A stretch of DNA of 64,000 bases from Chaetoceros tenuissimus (taxonomy: Eukaryota; Bacillariophyta; Thalassiosirophyceae; Chaetocerotales; Chaetocerotaceae). Under the pieces are notes generated by a model that saw only the letters and a list, made by a program, of their open reading frames with translations, searched no databases and was not told the origin of the DNA. The stretch is from assembly GCA_021927905.1 (NCBI GenBank), contig BLLK01000022.1:930001-994000 (forward strand). Reading direction: 5' to 3'. A program made the position numbers and the translations under genes. Shown here piece after piece: positions 34,592-45,236 of the stretch. Position 1 is the first letter of the stretch. Each line of letters opens with the position of its first letter.

Positions 34592-34733
34592 TCCAGTCCT
34601 GTAAAGAAAAATGATGTGTCGTGGAATGAAACTTTGAATTTCCTACTTGACAAGGATACTAAGCCTGAATGACATCACTCTGCAACAGCTCATAATGTTG
34701 CCGTGTATTAGCAGAAAAGTGTTGAAAACACTA
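34592..34733 (+). repeat. Dispersed repeat, copy 2
   Basis: Partner of the copy at 30003-30146, ending about 80 bp before the rubredoxin start codon. It may carry promoter sequence of that gene. Confidence 0.8.
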
Positions 34734-34811
34734 TGAGAAAATTTGTGAATGCAATACAATAAAGTTACTACATCTCATAAAAGAACACCTAATAGCACCA
34801 AGTATTGTAAA

Positions 34812-35327
34812 ATGTATTCCCTTTCAAAAATCATCTTTTCTCTCTTTATGCTTTTCACAGCGACTGCTGCATTCAGTCCTGTAGCACCAGCAACCAGATC
34901 TGTCTCTTCCGTATCAACAACTAGCTTGAACGTATTCGGAAAGAAGAAAACTGCTGCTCAAAAGGCTGAGGAAGAGGCAAGAGCTGCACAATTCTGGCAG
35001 GGAGAATGGGTATGTAAAGACTGCGGGTACATTTACAACAAGGTATGTGTCATGTATACATTTTGAAGCATACGGAATCGATCACAAATCTTTCGCATTA
35101 CTAATTTCAATCTTATGTAGGATGAATGTGCGGGTATGTATTTCGAAGAACAAGGAGCAGGTTTCCGTTGTCCACAGTGCTCCGGACCTCGTCGTCGTTA
35201 TGCAAAGAAGGTTGGAGATGTTGTAGGAACTACTTTGGATGGAGGAGATGCACCAATTCTTATCTTTTCTTTTGGTGGAGTAATTGCTACTATTGCTTTC
35301 GGTATCTGGGCAGTTGAGAACTTGTAA
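34812..35327 (+). CDS. RBD1: Plastid, membrane-anchored rubredoxin (RBD1/RubA type)
   Basis: Exons 34812-35042 and 35121-35327 (phase 0) give 145 residues. The N-terminus is a signal peptide (MYSLSKIIFSLFMLFTATAAF) with the A-A-F|S-P site typical of diatom plastid import. A transit-like Ser/Thr/Arg segment follows, then a rubredoxin domain whose iron ligands are C-x2-C (CKDCGYIYN, exon 1) and C-x2-C (CPQCSGPRRRY, exon 2), then one C-terminal membrane helix (ILIFSFGGVIATIAFGIW). Rubredoxin plus a single tail helix is the architecture of cyanobacterial RubA and plant RBD1, which act in thylakoid photosystem assembly. I chose the inner ATG because it begins the signal peptide; the frame has an earlier ATG 21 codons upstream. 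Confidence 0.92.
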
Positions 35328-35895
35328 ATATGTCAATCAGATGTGTACGTTAATTACTGAGGATGATGTTTTCATGTATCGAATTTGATACTACACAACT
35401 TGTTATGACAAAAATCGCACAGATGTTTCACTCAAAAGAATGATTGACGTGAAAGTCTTATTTATCAAATGATCATTGCTATAGAACTCAGAAACTAAAG
35501 TATTTCTAAAGAAAAAGTATAATGTTATTTGTACTCTCATGTTATTTGAGTTAGGATGTTATTATCTATGAAAAAAGAAAAAACTCAATGCAAAGAACAA
35601 AGAACAGAGAAAAAAATTGATTATGGCTCGCCATTAGGGTATCCTCAAAGATATCTACACCGTAGCTATCTAGCTAGCTGTTTCAAGAAGCTTGTGGGGG
35701 GGAGAGAATGCGGAGGGAAAGAACATTAGTGACTGAGGAGGAAGTACAGGTCATTTTCGGACAATTCAGTGTGTCTCCGAGTTGCTAGCGATTATTGTAT
35801 GTATTGATTTGCTTCTTCCTTGAAAAGTAACAAAGCAATCGTGATAAGGTTGCTACTAACTAGATTCATCGCTAGATATTTTTCCATAATTCATA
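35328..35895. other. Intergenic, rubredoxin 3' flank and promoter of the next gene
   Basis: No gene recognised. It contains a GCTATCTAGCTAGC near-palindrome at about 35660 and a G-rich run near 35697. Confidence 0.4.
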
Positions 35896-38688
35896 ATGAG
35901 GAGGTCAGATATATATGATAGTGTAGGCGACGAAGGCGAGCGGTGGACTCGCACAGGAAGAAGAACAGCCGAGACAAGATCAAATAGGTCATCATACACA
36001 TTTGATGATTCTGATAAACCCTGGGATGACCTAGGTGAAGACGAGCTACCTCTATCCTCAATAATATGGAATACGTTGGTATCATGGTTTCCTTTCCTTC
36101 AGAGTGATGCAGATATGAATAATGACGACGATGAATTTGAATACAACCCTAAAAGGGAAGCAGCCAAGAAATGGCGATCACTAGCTTTGCTTGTGTTCAC
36201 ATTATTAGTGATTGACTTCTCCCTAGAGTATTCAAAAAAGGGAGGTGCTTATGCCTATGCTAAAGCCAGATTTATGAAGAGTGCCAAGACTGGAGACGAA
36301 GAAGAACCAGAGGTTGAGATTGTTAGACCTGATTTTGTCTTCGAGCATCCATACATCTCTTCTTCGTATTATACTTCCACAAAGTCATTGAAAACGTTGA
36401 AGAGTATTGACAAATATCAGGTACAGCCTAAGAAGGCTCAATTAGCAGGAAAGCGAGCAGAAGGTGAGAAAGATTTCACAAGAGAGACCAAGACAAGACT
36501 AGCAATTCTACGCCCATTCTGTGCTTTCGATGCTGGTCCTTTGCCTACAACTTTCGATTGTTGGCAGTCTTTCCCACCATGTAAGGCAGCAGCTTATGAG
36601 CTTGGTGACGAGTTCGATGAAGAGTTGCTAGGATATGATGATAACAATAGAACCTTTGACCAAGTCGGATCACACATGTTGCGAAGTGCGAAGGCAGATG
36701 TGTTTTTATTTTATTCGCAGACTTTTTCGGAATCTCCTGAAGCAATCCATTCTGTAGATAAAATTATTGACCAGTATTTCGAAGGAGGAGGATGGGCTCA
36801 GTGCTTCGATAATATTTTTGCAGTAGAGGCAAATATTCCAGCAGATTTAGATAACTATATCCCACCGATGCAAGAATATCTTTATAACTGGGTAAATGGT
36901 CCAAATCGCCAATTCGAGGCTGGTTTCCGTATTATCCAAAGCGGCGAATGGGGAGACTATGATGGTTTTTACTTGATGGAGGGTGACAGTATTCCTATAA
37001 AGAGCTACTGGCTTGATGTTGTTTTGAGTGAAATTGAAGTGAATCGTCCATTTGCTATTATGGGAGCAAAGTATAATGGTGCGTATTGTTCATTCATTTG
37101 ATATAAAAGTGTGTCTGTTACATTACAATTAATGTCTCACAACTCTCTTTGCTATATAGGTGACAAATGGGATAACTTTTACGAAGCGATTCCACTTGCT
37201 CTTCTGGATCATACAAACGGTAATGGTATCTACAATACTTCGCACCCACTTCTTGAACGTCTTGTAGGACAGCTAGAAGTAGAAGCAGCTTGTCCTTACA
37301 ATTCAATCCCATACGATTTCAGAATGAGTCAAATGTGGATTGAAGGGACAATGGGAATTGTACCAAAACTTGCACCGGCAATTATGCTTGACGACGAAGG
37401 AAAGAATATTACTCTTTCGAACAACACCGCACAATTCATGAAATGGGCTGATGAATGGAAACATGAGCATCCCTTCAAAGAAACTCCTGTTATTCACAAC
37501 TACGCAGCGACTAACTTGATTCCTCGCCATTTAGGCCCAGAATATATTATTCACGGTGCGAAGCTATACAGTCCCTGGGACCCTAAAATTGAAATTACAC
37601 TAGTGGTCAGTGAATGGTTCTTTGATAGAAGTGCGCATCTTTTATCACATTTAGATGAGAAGGATCACCCATTTTCAGAAGTAGTCATTATGCTTCCTCC
37701 GAATGTTGAAGCTCGTGATGACTATCATAATCTGACGATTGTACCAACTCATGCCCAGCATCGTGATGCTCCGGATTTTCTTGACATGTGCGAAGCAGAT
37801 GTAAAAACTGAGTGGTTCATGCTTACCAACTCTTACCATCATGTTGCGAATCACGTTGATTTGATGTTTACACCTGGTAAATTTCAACCTGTTATTCCAT
37901 TTACTCCTGCTACTATTCCGTTTTGCTTCAAGTTCCCTTACTGTAAGGAATCTGTGCAACTTGCACAAAGATTCCACAAAGACCATGCCAAGGTAGTACT
38001 CGACTTTGATATGCTTTATCATACTGAGACTCGAAATGCTTTTTGTAAGCAGTGGAAAGAGATGAACGGGGAGGCAGGAGAAGATTTGTACTCTTACCAG
38101 AGAAATCGTGTGCTGAGAAGAAAAAAGATCATTGGACCTAGTGGACCAACCGGAACTAGTTACACTGCTTACTTATTTGCCAATAAAAAAGACAAAATGT
38201 ATAAGCTTGTTGATAGATCTCTTTATGGTGCTCGGGCACCCTTCATCAAGATTTTTGGAAAGGAAGAGAAACTTGATGGTATGTCTGAAGAAGAACTTTC
38301 AAGAAGAATGGGGGATTCAGGTTTAATGGGAATGGATAATGAGACAGATTGTAATTGCTTCGCCTTCGAAACTCAGCAAACATGTGAGGGAAGTCCTCTT
38401 GGATGTATTTGGAGACCTCTATTCGAGTCTTGTCATCCACCAGAAATGATTGACGAGGGTTCGCCTATTTGTCCCGAGACATCTGTGCCTACTCTTTCAC
38501 CTACAATGGGTGGTTATCTTGGCGAGACAGAAGCACCAACAAATACACCTTCAGTGGCACCTGCTGTCAACGTGACCAACCCTTGGTATTCCAGATTCAT
38601 ATTAATTAGCGAACACGAAAAAGAAGATGACCGTTTATTGAAGAATGGTGTACTATCAGCTGACGACGACGAAGTTGGAGAATTATAA
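35896..38688 (+). CDS. Large type II membrane protein, glycosyltransferase-like
   Basis: Exons 35896-37078 and 37160-38688 (phase 1, N|GDKW) give 903 residues. An acidic cytosolic tail (about 1-95) precedes one membrane helix (~97-113, SLALLVFTLLVIDFSL) and a long lumenal part. The stretch YDGFYLMEGDSIPIKSYWLDVV looks like the nucleotide-sugar/metal site of a GT-A fold with the D-x-x-P motif, and several N-x-T/S sites are present. After residue ~790 come a Cys cluster (CNCFAFETQQTC, CIWRPLFESC), a Pro/Thr linker and an acidic end. The topology and motif suggest a Golgi glycosyltransferase. The family is not firmly recognised, so an uncharacterised lumenal enzyme is the safer label. Confidence 0.72.
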
Positions 38689-38859
38689 ATGTAAATGCAG
38701 AAGTCTAGATAATGCATATTATAGTGACGAAATTAGAATGTTTTTTGAATTAAAAAGAAGTATAGATTGACGACCAAAATCCTTGTAAACTCTTTGAAAT
38801 CAGCTTGACATATGTCTCTGCGATCACAGCAAAATCCTCCAAAATGAAGAGTCGGAACA

Positions 38860-41338
38860 TTACGGTACACTTCCTGATGGTATCACTAACATGTAGTCTC
38901 CACCTTTATGTTTCTCCGGAGATATTGACTTGCAAGTACGCTCACTTCGTTTCTCTGGAGACTCAACATAAACAGATGAATCTTCTGACGAAGAAGACGA
39001 CGAAGAAGAAGACGCGTCATCATCATCCGAATCTGACTCTTCCGCATTCTGCTGTATGATAATATCTGAAACCTTCTTCCAGTCAGACAAAAGGAGTGTT
39101 ACTGCAAATGCCAATCCTGTCGTAGAATATCCGATCACAATAGCTGACACAATCCCTTTCAAGTCAAATCGAAAGTAAAAGCAGAAAAGTGCTGAAAGTG
39201 GGAGTGTAACGCAGAAACTCATTGCTGCCGAAATTGTAGTTGCAAGTTTGAATCTGCCTTGTGCACAGACCAACTCCCAGCTCACCATACCAAATACCAT
39301 CAGAATATTCCCTATACCAATAATCGGAATGACTGAATTGACCATGTCTTGGAGGGTTTCATCTTTTGTGAACCAAGTTGGCAGATCCTCACCACAAATA
39401 AAAAGAATTGCAGTTATGAATACTCCAAGCACAGACGTAAGGAAGAGAGTTTTCCATGCAGAAGTTGGAGACTTATTGATTTCACCCTTTCCTAAGTGGA
39501 ATGCAAGACGCATAGCTCCCGCTTCCATCAGACCTTGAGTAGATGCTTCAAAAATATCCCAGAGAGACTCGATGATTCCCCACGCTGCTACTTCTGCTGG
39601 ACCAAGAGCTGCTACAAAGAAAATAAGTACTTCATATTCTCCATACTCCAAGAATGACCCAAGTGCAAGGGGGATCGATGTCTTGATGACATGCTTCACC
39701 GCAGCGGTATTCTTCACAAATAAATCCTTACATTAGAAAATGCTCATAATTTCAAGTTCATAAACAAGAATATTGACTCACCCTGAATGCAAATGTATGC
39801 ACCATGCCCTCTAGGAAAGGGTCCAACCAACCAAGACATATGCAAATAGAGGTAAAAACAATAAAACATGCTACTGTTCCAATTAAATGTGTGGCACCAA
39901 CCCAAAACAATGACATTCCTGGAGCAAATGCTAGGAGTAACCACACTGCCAAAATATCGATTGCTCCTGTGACTACATCAAAGATCATACCTTGGGTAGC
40001 ATATCCAGTCATATCCAAAAGTTCTGTATATGCATCAGCGATTCCGTCCATCACGTAGTCAAATACTACGATTTTTGTATATTGCTCTCCGATTGCAACA
40101 ACATCGTCTCCAAATCCAAATAGACGGATACAATCACCCATGACAAAATACCACAATAAGAAAATTGGAATACTGAGACCAATGTATAACACAGTCGAGA
40201 TCTGTACATATTGACCAGCGAGTTTGTAATTTTCTGCACCAATCGCATGTGCACAAATTGTATCAACAGACTCAACCAATCCTCCACTGATCAATGTACT
40301 CAGTTCAATTAGCAAGTTAACTACAATATATGCAGACAGAGACTTTACACCAAGATAGTTTGAGATCAATGCGGTTGTAATTGCATCATAGACAGCTTCT
40401 GACAGAGTCGACATGGTAAAAGGTATTCCCAGATGTAAGATTCTTCTCGACTCCGAATCAAAGTTGGCAATGTAGATTAATCGATTGATACTGTTCCCAA
40501 TATTCTTGCATGAAAACATGGCATTCTTTCCACAACAAAGTGAAGTGACTTGAGTCTTCTGCTCATCGACATATTTGGATTCTTGTCCAGGATCATTCTG
40601 GAAGAAGTTCTTGTCAGATAATTCAGATAATAACAATTTAAATCATCGGTGAAAGAATTAACTTACATGATCGGGTGCATCTTCTGGAAGAATATCGTCA
40701 ATAACACTACCATCTTTTCCATCAAAAGATTCATCAATACGTACTCCTCCGTTTTTTGTTGGAGTCATTTCATAGCCTTGCATTGATTCAGGCAGATATG
40801 TTTCTTGCTTCATAGCTCTAGCATTCATAGCAATTCTTGTGATTCTTCTCCCTCTTCGTCTACCGGTTCTAGATCGACTACTATATGAATGTCTTGAGAC
40901 CCCACTATGTTTTGAAATAGCAGACATTGCGGCTGAGACAAGACTACCATCAACATCACTTGCTGTATCTTCTTCATGCGATTCTTTGCTTGGGCTGCTT
41001 AATTTCTTTGCATTGTGCTGTGTATCAGTCATGTCAATCACAGCAATTTCGTTATTTCCATTGTCATTGTCAACTTCCCAAGAGGACTCAGGTGAAGCAA
41101 GGTATGTTATTGACCCTTCATCTTTCTCATTATTATTGAGTTTGCTTCCCAATGCTTTCCTCTTGGCTTCCTGTCTCCTCTTTCCAAAGAATACAATGAT
41201 TGGTACTAATATAATACAGAATAAAGAGTATATACATACAGCAAAAAACAACCAGTGGCCAGGGTCTACTGTTGATGGTATGTAGTCTTGGAAACCATCG
41301 TCATCGTAGTAATCATCATTTCCGGTTGGAGCTACCAT
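38860..41338 (-). CDS. MATE-family transporter E with N-terminal membrane module
   Basis: Exons 41338-40667, 40609-39782 and 39711-38860, all phase 0, give about 783 residues. The N-terminal module (NDDYYDDDGFQDYIP, VDPGHW, helix FFAVCIYSLFCIILVPIIVF) is most like that of gene A. The linker (~60-260) is Ser/Arg-rich, with RSRTGRRRGRR. The MATE core (FDSESRRILHLGIPF, AIGAENYKLAGQYVQ) and its intron at AFR|NTAAVK are nearly identical to gene D, including the intron sequence. The C-terminal tail has an Asp/Ser run (DSDDDDASSSSSSSSSEDSS). Probable cation or metabolite antiporter by family. Confidence 0.88.
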
Positions 41339-41910
41339 CGTTCAAGGTATTTCACAAAATATAAACTGACGGAGTCTTGAGGTCCTAGCTAGATGATGCT
41401 GATAGAAGCTCTTTTGAATGAAAAGCGTCCTTGGAATGAAGAATTGGCTCCCTAACAATTGCCAGTTGTATTCGTTTATGATGGTCTGTGTTCATACTTA
41501 ATGGTGTTCTACACGAGCATTCGTGTGTTCTGGAAACTTTCTTTTTTTGAGAGGGCTGATAAGACTAAAACAGTGCTCAAAATTGAATTTATGTCCGTTC
41601 AATAGTCATATTATACCATAATCCATACAATTTTAGGATTTTGTAAGATTTTTAGATTCCGTTGATATCCGTTTCAATTTTTAAAAAATAAAAAATGAGA
41701 ACCATTTTGAATCAAATAATTTTCTCTCATAACGACGTCTAAAAATATACCTACGTACGAGTATACCTGTAATTGACAGACATCTCAGCAGCTGGATATT
41801 CCATAAAGATTCATTCCTATTATTTATGGTAGTATTATTCAATTTATATGAGTAGTTACTACAACTGATGTCTTGGCAATTGTTACAATCGAAAGCCAAT
41901 AAAGTATATC
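41339..41910. other. Intergenic between MATE E and the methyltransferase gene
   Basis: Promoter region of MATE E and 3' flank of the next gene. A 78-codon ORF here is Asn-rich and AT-driven; I do not support it. No repeats seen. Confidence 0.4.
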
Positions 41911-43740
41911 TTAGCAAATCTCCTCCGCATTTTCTTCATCGACGTCGTCTTTAACATCTTCAATCATTTCCTCCACTGAAAAATATATCATATTATTTTT
42001 GACTCGCCGCATAAATTCCTTCGTATCTGTCAGCTTTCCACGCTCAAAATTAGAAACAATGTCAAAGGCTTGATCTTCAGGTTTTTGTCTAGGTTTTGCT
42101 CTAGGGCCGCTTCCATCATATAGACTCTCTTTCACTCTCTGAATATATGCTGTCGATTTTGTTGTTATCCAGTTGAAACCTTCCATCTCCTCCAATAACT
42201 CGACGCAGTATTCACCATAAGGCATGTTTGGATCACTTTCAAGAGGATCAATTGTGCCTCTTTTTTGTAAAGGAAACTCTGTTGTGATAACAATAGTGCC
42301 TGGTTTGCATTGTCTGCCAATGGCATCGCTCAAATCTCCAATCATAGCTTGAGTCATGCAACTCGAAAACACAAATACTACATCTGCGTCACCAATATAT
42401 TCGTACGGGTCTAAGAAACTGCCACAATTGAAAAGTACAGGAGAAAGCTGAAGTCCAGACAATTGATGGTGTTTTTTCGGATCAGAGATTTTTGGTTCAA
42501 TACCCTTGCTTGCAATATTTTCTGATTCTTCGCGGGTGAGAGCTGTAGTTGTATTACCAAAAATCTTAACCCACTCATCCTTGTTCATTTCTAGTAGTGA
42601 TTCAATAGACTCAAATGCATGCATCATTTCAACCTCGGCTTTCACGATTTCATCATCTTCCATAATCTTTTCCAAGTCATAGTCAGATGGAAGGAAGTAA
42701 CCTGGTGCAAACTCAATTATGGCTTTTCTTGCATTTCTAATTCTCTCTTTGTATAGATTTTCTTCAACAATTGTAACGTCTTCCTTTTCCACATCCTCTA
42801 TTAAGTCTGATCCATCATCACGAACTTCGTCCTCTTCACAATCAATTTGGTCAGTATTGTCTTCTTCTACAGCTTCATCTACAATAGAATCATCAAAGTA
42901 CTGATCATAGTCATCACCAAGCAACTCTTTCCATTCTTCTGGAGTCATTTCAGAAAGAGCTTTACTTATCTCATTCATTCCCTCTGATAGTGGTGTATCA
43001 GAATCCTCCTCATCGTTGACACATTCAGAATCTGATATATCGCTTGTCATAATATCAGCGTCGTGTGAATCTATTTCTTGTGGAGCATTGCATGTATCAG
43101 GTTTACATTGTTGAAGTTTCTCTACAGCTGTATTATGAATACCTTCCAATATCTCTAGCCCTTTGCACAATCTAAACGGATGTAAAGCAGCAGCCCCAAG
43201 AACTAATCGTCCGGTACCACTCCCTATATCAAGGAAAACTTTGTCTCTCCAACCTTGTCGAGCTTCTTCATCACTAATCCCATAGTGATCTTTTTGGTAA
43301 TTTATGTAATGTTCATTACATTTATCTAGAATTTCTGCAAAGAATAAGAAGTCAAATTCTCCATAGGTGTAATGCTTTGGTGGTTCTACACCCTTTGCAA
43401 CAAATTTCCAATATCCATCTGATCTAGATATAGCATTTCGTTGTGATAATTCTTGTGGAGGGTAGAAATCATGAAGTGCATTCAATACATCTCCATAAAC
43501 AACTCCTGATAGCTTTGATTTGGTGTTTGGGTCAATGTCTGGATTATCTTCGGGTATCAAAACTTCATCATTTATAGATGTTCGCTTCAAATATTGCATA
43601 GGTAGACAGTGGTATTGTCTTCTTTCTTGATTTCTGATGATTTGTGCGGGCATGAATGAAATCGTCGTCGGTGGAAGAAATGCATGTGTTGAAGGTATCA
43701 ACAGAATATATAATATGAACCCATTACAATACCTGCCCAT
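41911..43740 (-). CDS. SAM-dependent methyltransferase, DOT1-like fold, probably plastid-targeted
   Basis: Single exon, 609 residues. The N-terminus is a signal peptide ending STHAF|LPP, matching the Ala-Phe site of diatom plastid precursors. The SAM-binding motif I is VFLDIGSGTGRLVLGAAAL (about 170-188), followed by KGLEILEG, as in DOT1-type methyltransferases (D-x-G-x-G-x-G, then G-x-E). A ~170-residue acidic insertion (Asp/Glu runs, about 225-395) splits the fold. The C-terminal half then gives ADVVFVFSSCMTQAM and PGTIVITTEFPL, like the late strands of the DOT1 fold. Substrate unknown; a plastid location would argue against histone methylation. The plastid call rests on one motif and is moderate. 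Confidence 0.75.
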   Translation of the reverse strand: MGRYCNGFILYILLIPSTHAFLPPTTISFMPAQIIRNQERRQYHCLPMQYLKRTSINDEVLIPEDNPDIDPNTKSKLSGVVYGDVLNALHDFYPPQELSQRNAISRSDGYWKFVAKGVEPPKHYTYGEFDFLFFAEILDKCNEHYINYQKDHYGISDEEARQGWRDKVFLDIGSGTGRLVLGAAALHPFRLCKGLEILEGIHNTAVEKLQQCKPDTCNAPQEIDSHDADIMTSDISDSECVNDEEDSDTPLSEGMNEISKALSEMTPEEWKELLGDDYDQYFDDSIVDEAVEEDNTDQIDCEEDEVRDDGSDLIEDVEKEDVTIVEENLYKERIRNARKAIIEFAPGYFLPSDYDLEKIMEDDEIVKAEVEMMHAFESIESLLEMNKDEWVKIFGNTTTALTREESENIASKGIEPKISDPKKHHQLSGLQLSPVLFNCGSFLDPYEYIGDADVVFVFSSCMTQAMIGDLSDAIGRQCKPGTIVITTEFPLQKRGTIDPLESDPNMPYGEYCVELLEEMEGFNWITTKSTAYIQRVKESLYDGSGPRAKPRQKPEDQAFDIVSNFERGKLTDTKEFMRRVKNNMIYFSVEEMIEDVKDDVDEENAEEIC

Positions 43741-44055
43741 CGCTCCTAAGCTATGATTATTATATATTTGAATTTTAGCAGATAGACTCTTCTGATTTCA
43801 TTTTCAGAAACTTTGTTGCAATAATAGCAATTAGAATTTGATCGAAAAAGAGAGATGATGATGATGATAGATGAGTGGTGAGTGGAGGAAAAATGACCCT
43901 TTCTCGTCTGTCTGTCGTTTCGAGGACCCCTCACCACTCCTCCTTATTTCTTTTTGTTTTATTTGTTGACGAGAGTTCACTTCATTGGAGTTTTTATTTG
44001 CAATTTGCAGCAGTTCATCCCTCTGAAGCAGCAAATCCTGGGACCTTATAGAAAA
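43741..44055. other. Intergenic, divergent promoter region
   Basis: Short shared upstream region of the methyltransferase and dioxygenase genes, with a small (GAT)n run near 43855. No gene seen. Confidence 0.4.
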
Positions 44056-45000
44056 ATGAACAAAATGAACAGCGATGGAAAAGGAAACCATGGCGAACAT
44101 GAGTTAGAGTTGAAATATATGACTGGAATTCCTACTTTGCGCTCAGCAACCCATCGTGTCCGATTTTCAGCAGAAAAGGCTCTCAAAAATAAAAATGCTC
44201 CCAAGCCTCGAAGAACGGACGGTGACAATTATGAAAAGATTAACGATGAATATAATGGAACGATGCTACCAGATAGTATAAGGAAGGTTGAACATGTTCC
44301 ATATGATATGTCAAAATACAATTTAATGGAAGAAGTAATTACAATGCTCAAAAGTTTAGATGAAGATGTAGTGGGATCCTTTCCAGAAGATAAGTTACAA
44401 TTAGAATATTTTGAGGTTCCCCAAAAATCTTTGACAAGGAAGAAGCAGAAAGGGCAATGTGAAAAGGCACAAGAATACTTGTCTCAAGCGGTTGCATCAT
44501 GTACTCCATTTCTTGATAAATTTGATTCATTTGTGACAGAAGTAATATTAGTCCATTTGAAAAATCGGCTAATAGAGGAAAATATTTTGAAAGATGGTGG
44601 TGAAGATGACAAAGTTGTAATGTACTATCAAAGACCTCCCACAATTCGAATTCAATGCGGGCCAGCACGGGCCAGTGTGAAACCACATCGAGATGCGGAT
44701 TATGGCCACCAACCTGGCGAATTAAATTATTGGGTCCCTCTTACTAATCGGCATGTTACAGAAGTCGACCTATTTGTTGAATCTGAAGAGGGTAAAGAGG
44801 ATTATGCTCCTATTGAATCAGATCTAGGTTTTGCGACTTCGTTCCATGGATCCAATTGTTCTCACTACGTCAATGCGAACAAGACTCGTTTTACAAGAGT
44901 TTCTTTCGACTTTCGCGTAGGCATTGAACCGTTTTACGATCCATGTTGGGAAATGATTGGAACCAAAGATGATCATTCAAGAAGAAAAGTTTTGGTGTAG
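44056..45000 (+). CDS. 2-oxoglutarate/Fe(II) dioxygenase-like protein
   Basis: A 314-residue protein if started at the ATG at 44056 (MNKMNSDGKG); the frame is open to an earlier ATG at 43954. After a Lys-rich N-terminus, the C-terminal half has a jelly-roll signature: PTIRIQCGP, then KPHRDADYGHQPGELNYWVPLT with the H-x-D metal pair (about H211, D213). Downstream are TSFHGSNCSHYV (second metal His candidates ~264 or 270) and TRFTRVSFDFRV, whose Arg would bind 2-oxoglutarate. This resembles the StrG/phytanoyl-type oxygenases. It probably hydroxylates a small molecule or protein; substrate unknown. No targeting signal with the chosen start. Confidence 0.72.
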   Translation: MNKMNSDGKGNHGEHELELKYMTGIPTLRSATHRVRFSAEKALKNKNAPKPRRTDGDNYEKINDEYNGTMLPDSIRKVEHVPYDMSKYNLMEEVITMLKSLDEDVVGSFPEDKLQLEYFEVPQKSLTRKKQKGQCEKAQEYLSQAVASCTPFLDKFDSFVTEVILVHLKNRLIEENILKDGGEDDKVVMYYQRPPTIRIQCGPARASVKPHRDADYGHQPGELNYWVPLTNRHVTEVDLFVESEEGKEDYAPIESDLGFATSFHGSNCSHYVNANKTRFTRVSFDFRVGIEPFYDPCWEMIGTKDDHSRRKVLV

Positions 45001-45236
45001 CTAGCTACCATAGTCAATATTTATGATAAAAACATAAAAACATTTTTAATTGAAACGCACAATAAAATATCGAGAGAGTATTCGTCTAATCCCAACCCGA
45101 CAAAGATTGTGTGTGCAGGGATATCCATCACCCATCACTCCTCGAAAACATTCCCACAGAAGTTATCAACAATACTATGTAACTATTCCCTACCATATCT
45201 AAATATAAAGATTGAGTTTGTTTGTAGTGACTTACA

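Larger units (their letters stand above)
33643..34811. other. Intergenic between divergent genes, with tandem and dispersed repeats
   Basis: About 1.2 kb holding the promoters of the secreted-protein gene and the rubredoxin gene. It contains a ~68-bp tandem repeat (about 33962-34100) with a third, separate copy at about 33793-33850, and copy 2 of the dispersed repeat just before the rubredoxin gene. Confidence 0.5.

Noticed and set aside
41681-41917. 78-codon minus-strand ORF
   Set aside because: Asn/Tyr/Ile/Phe-rich composition as expected from AT-rich spacer; no domain.
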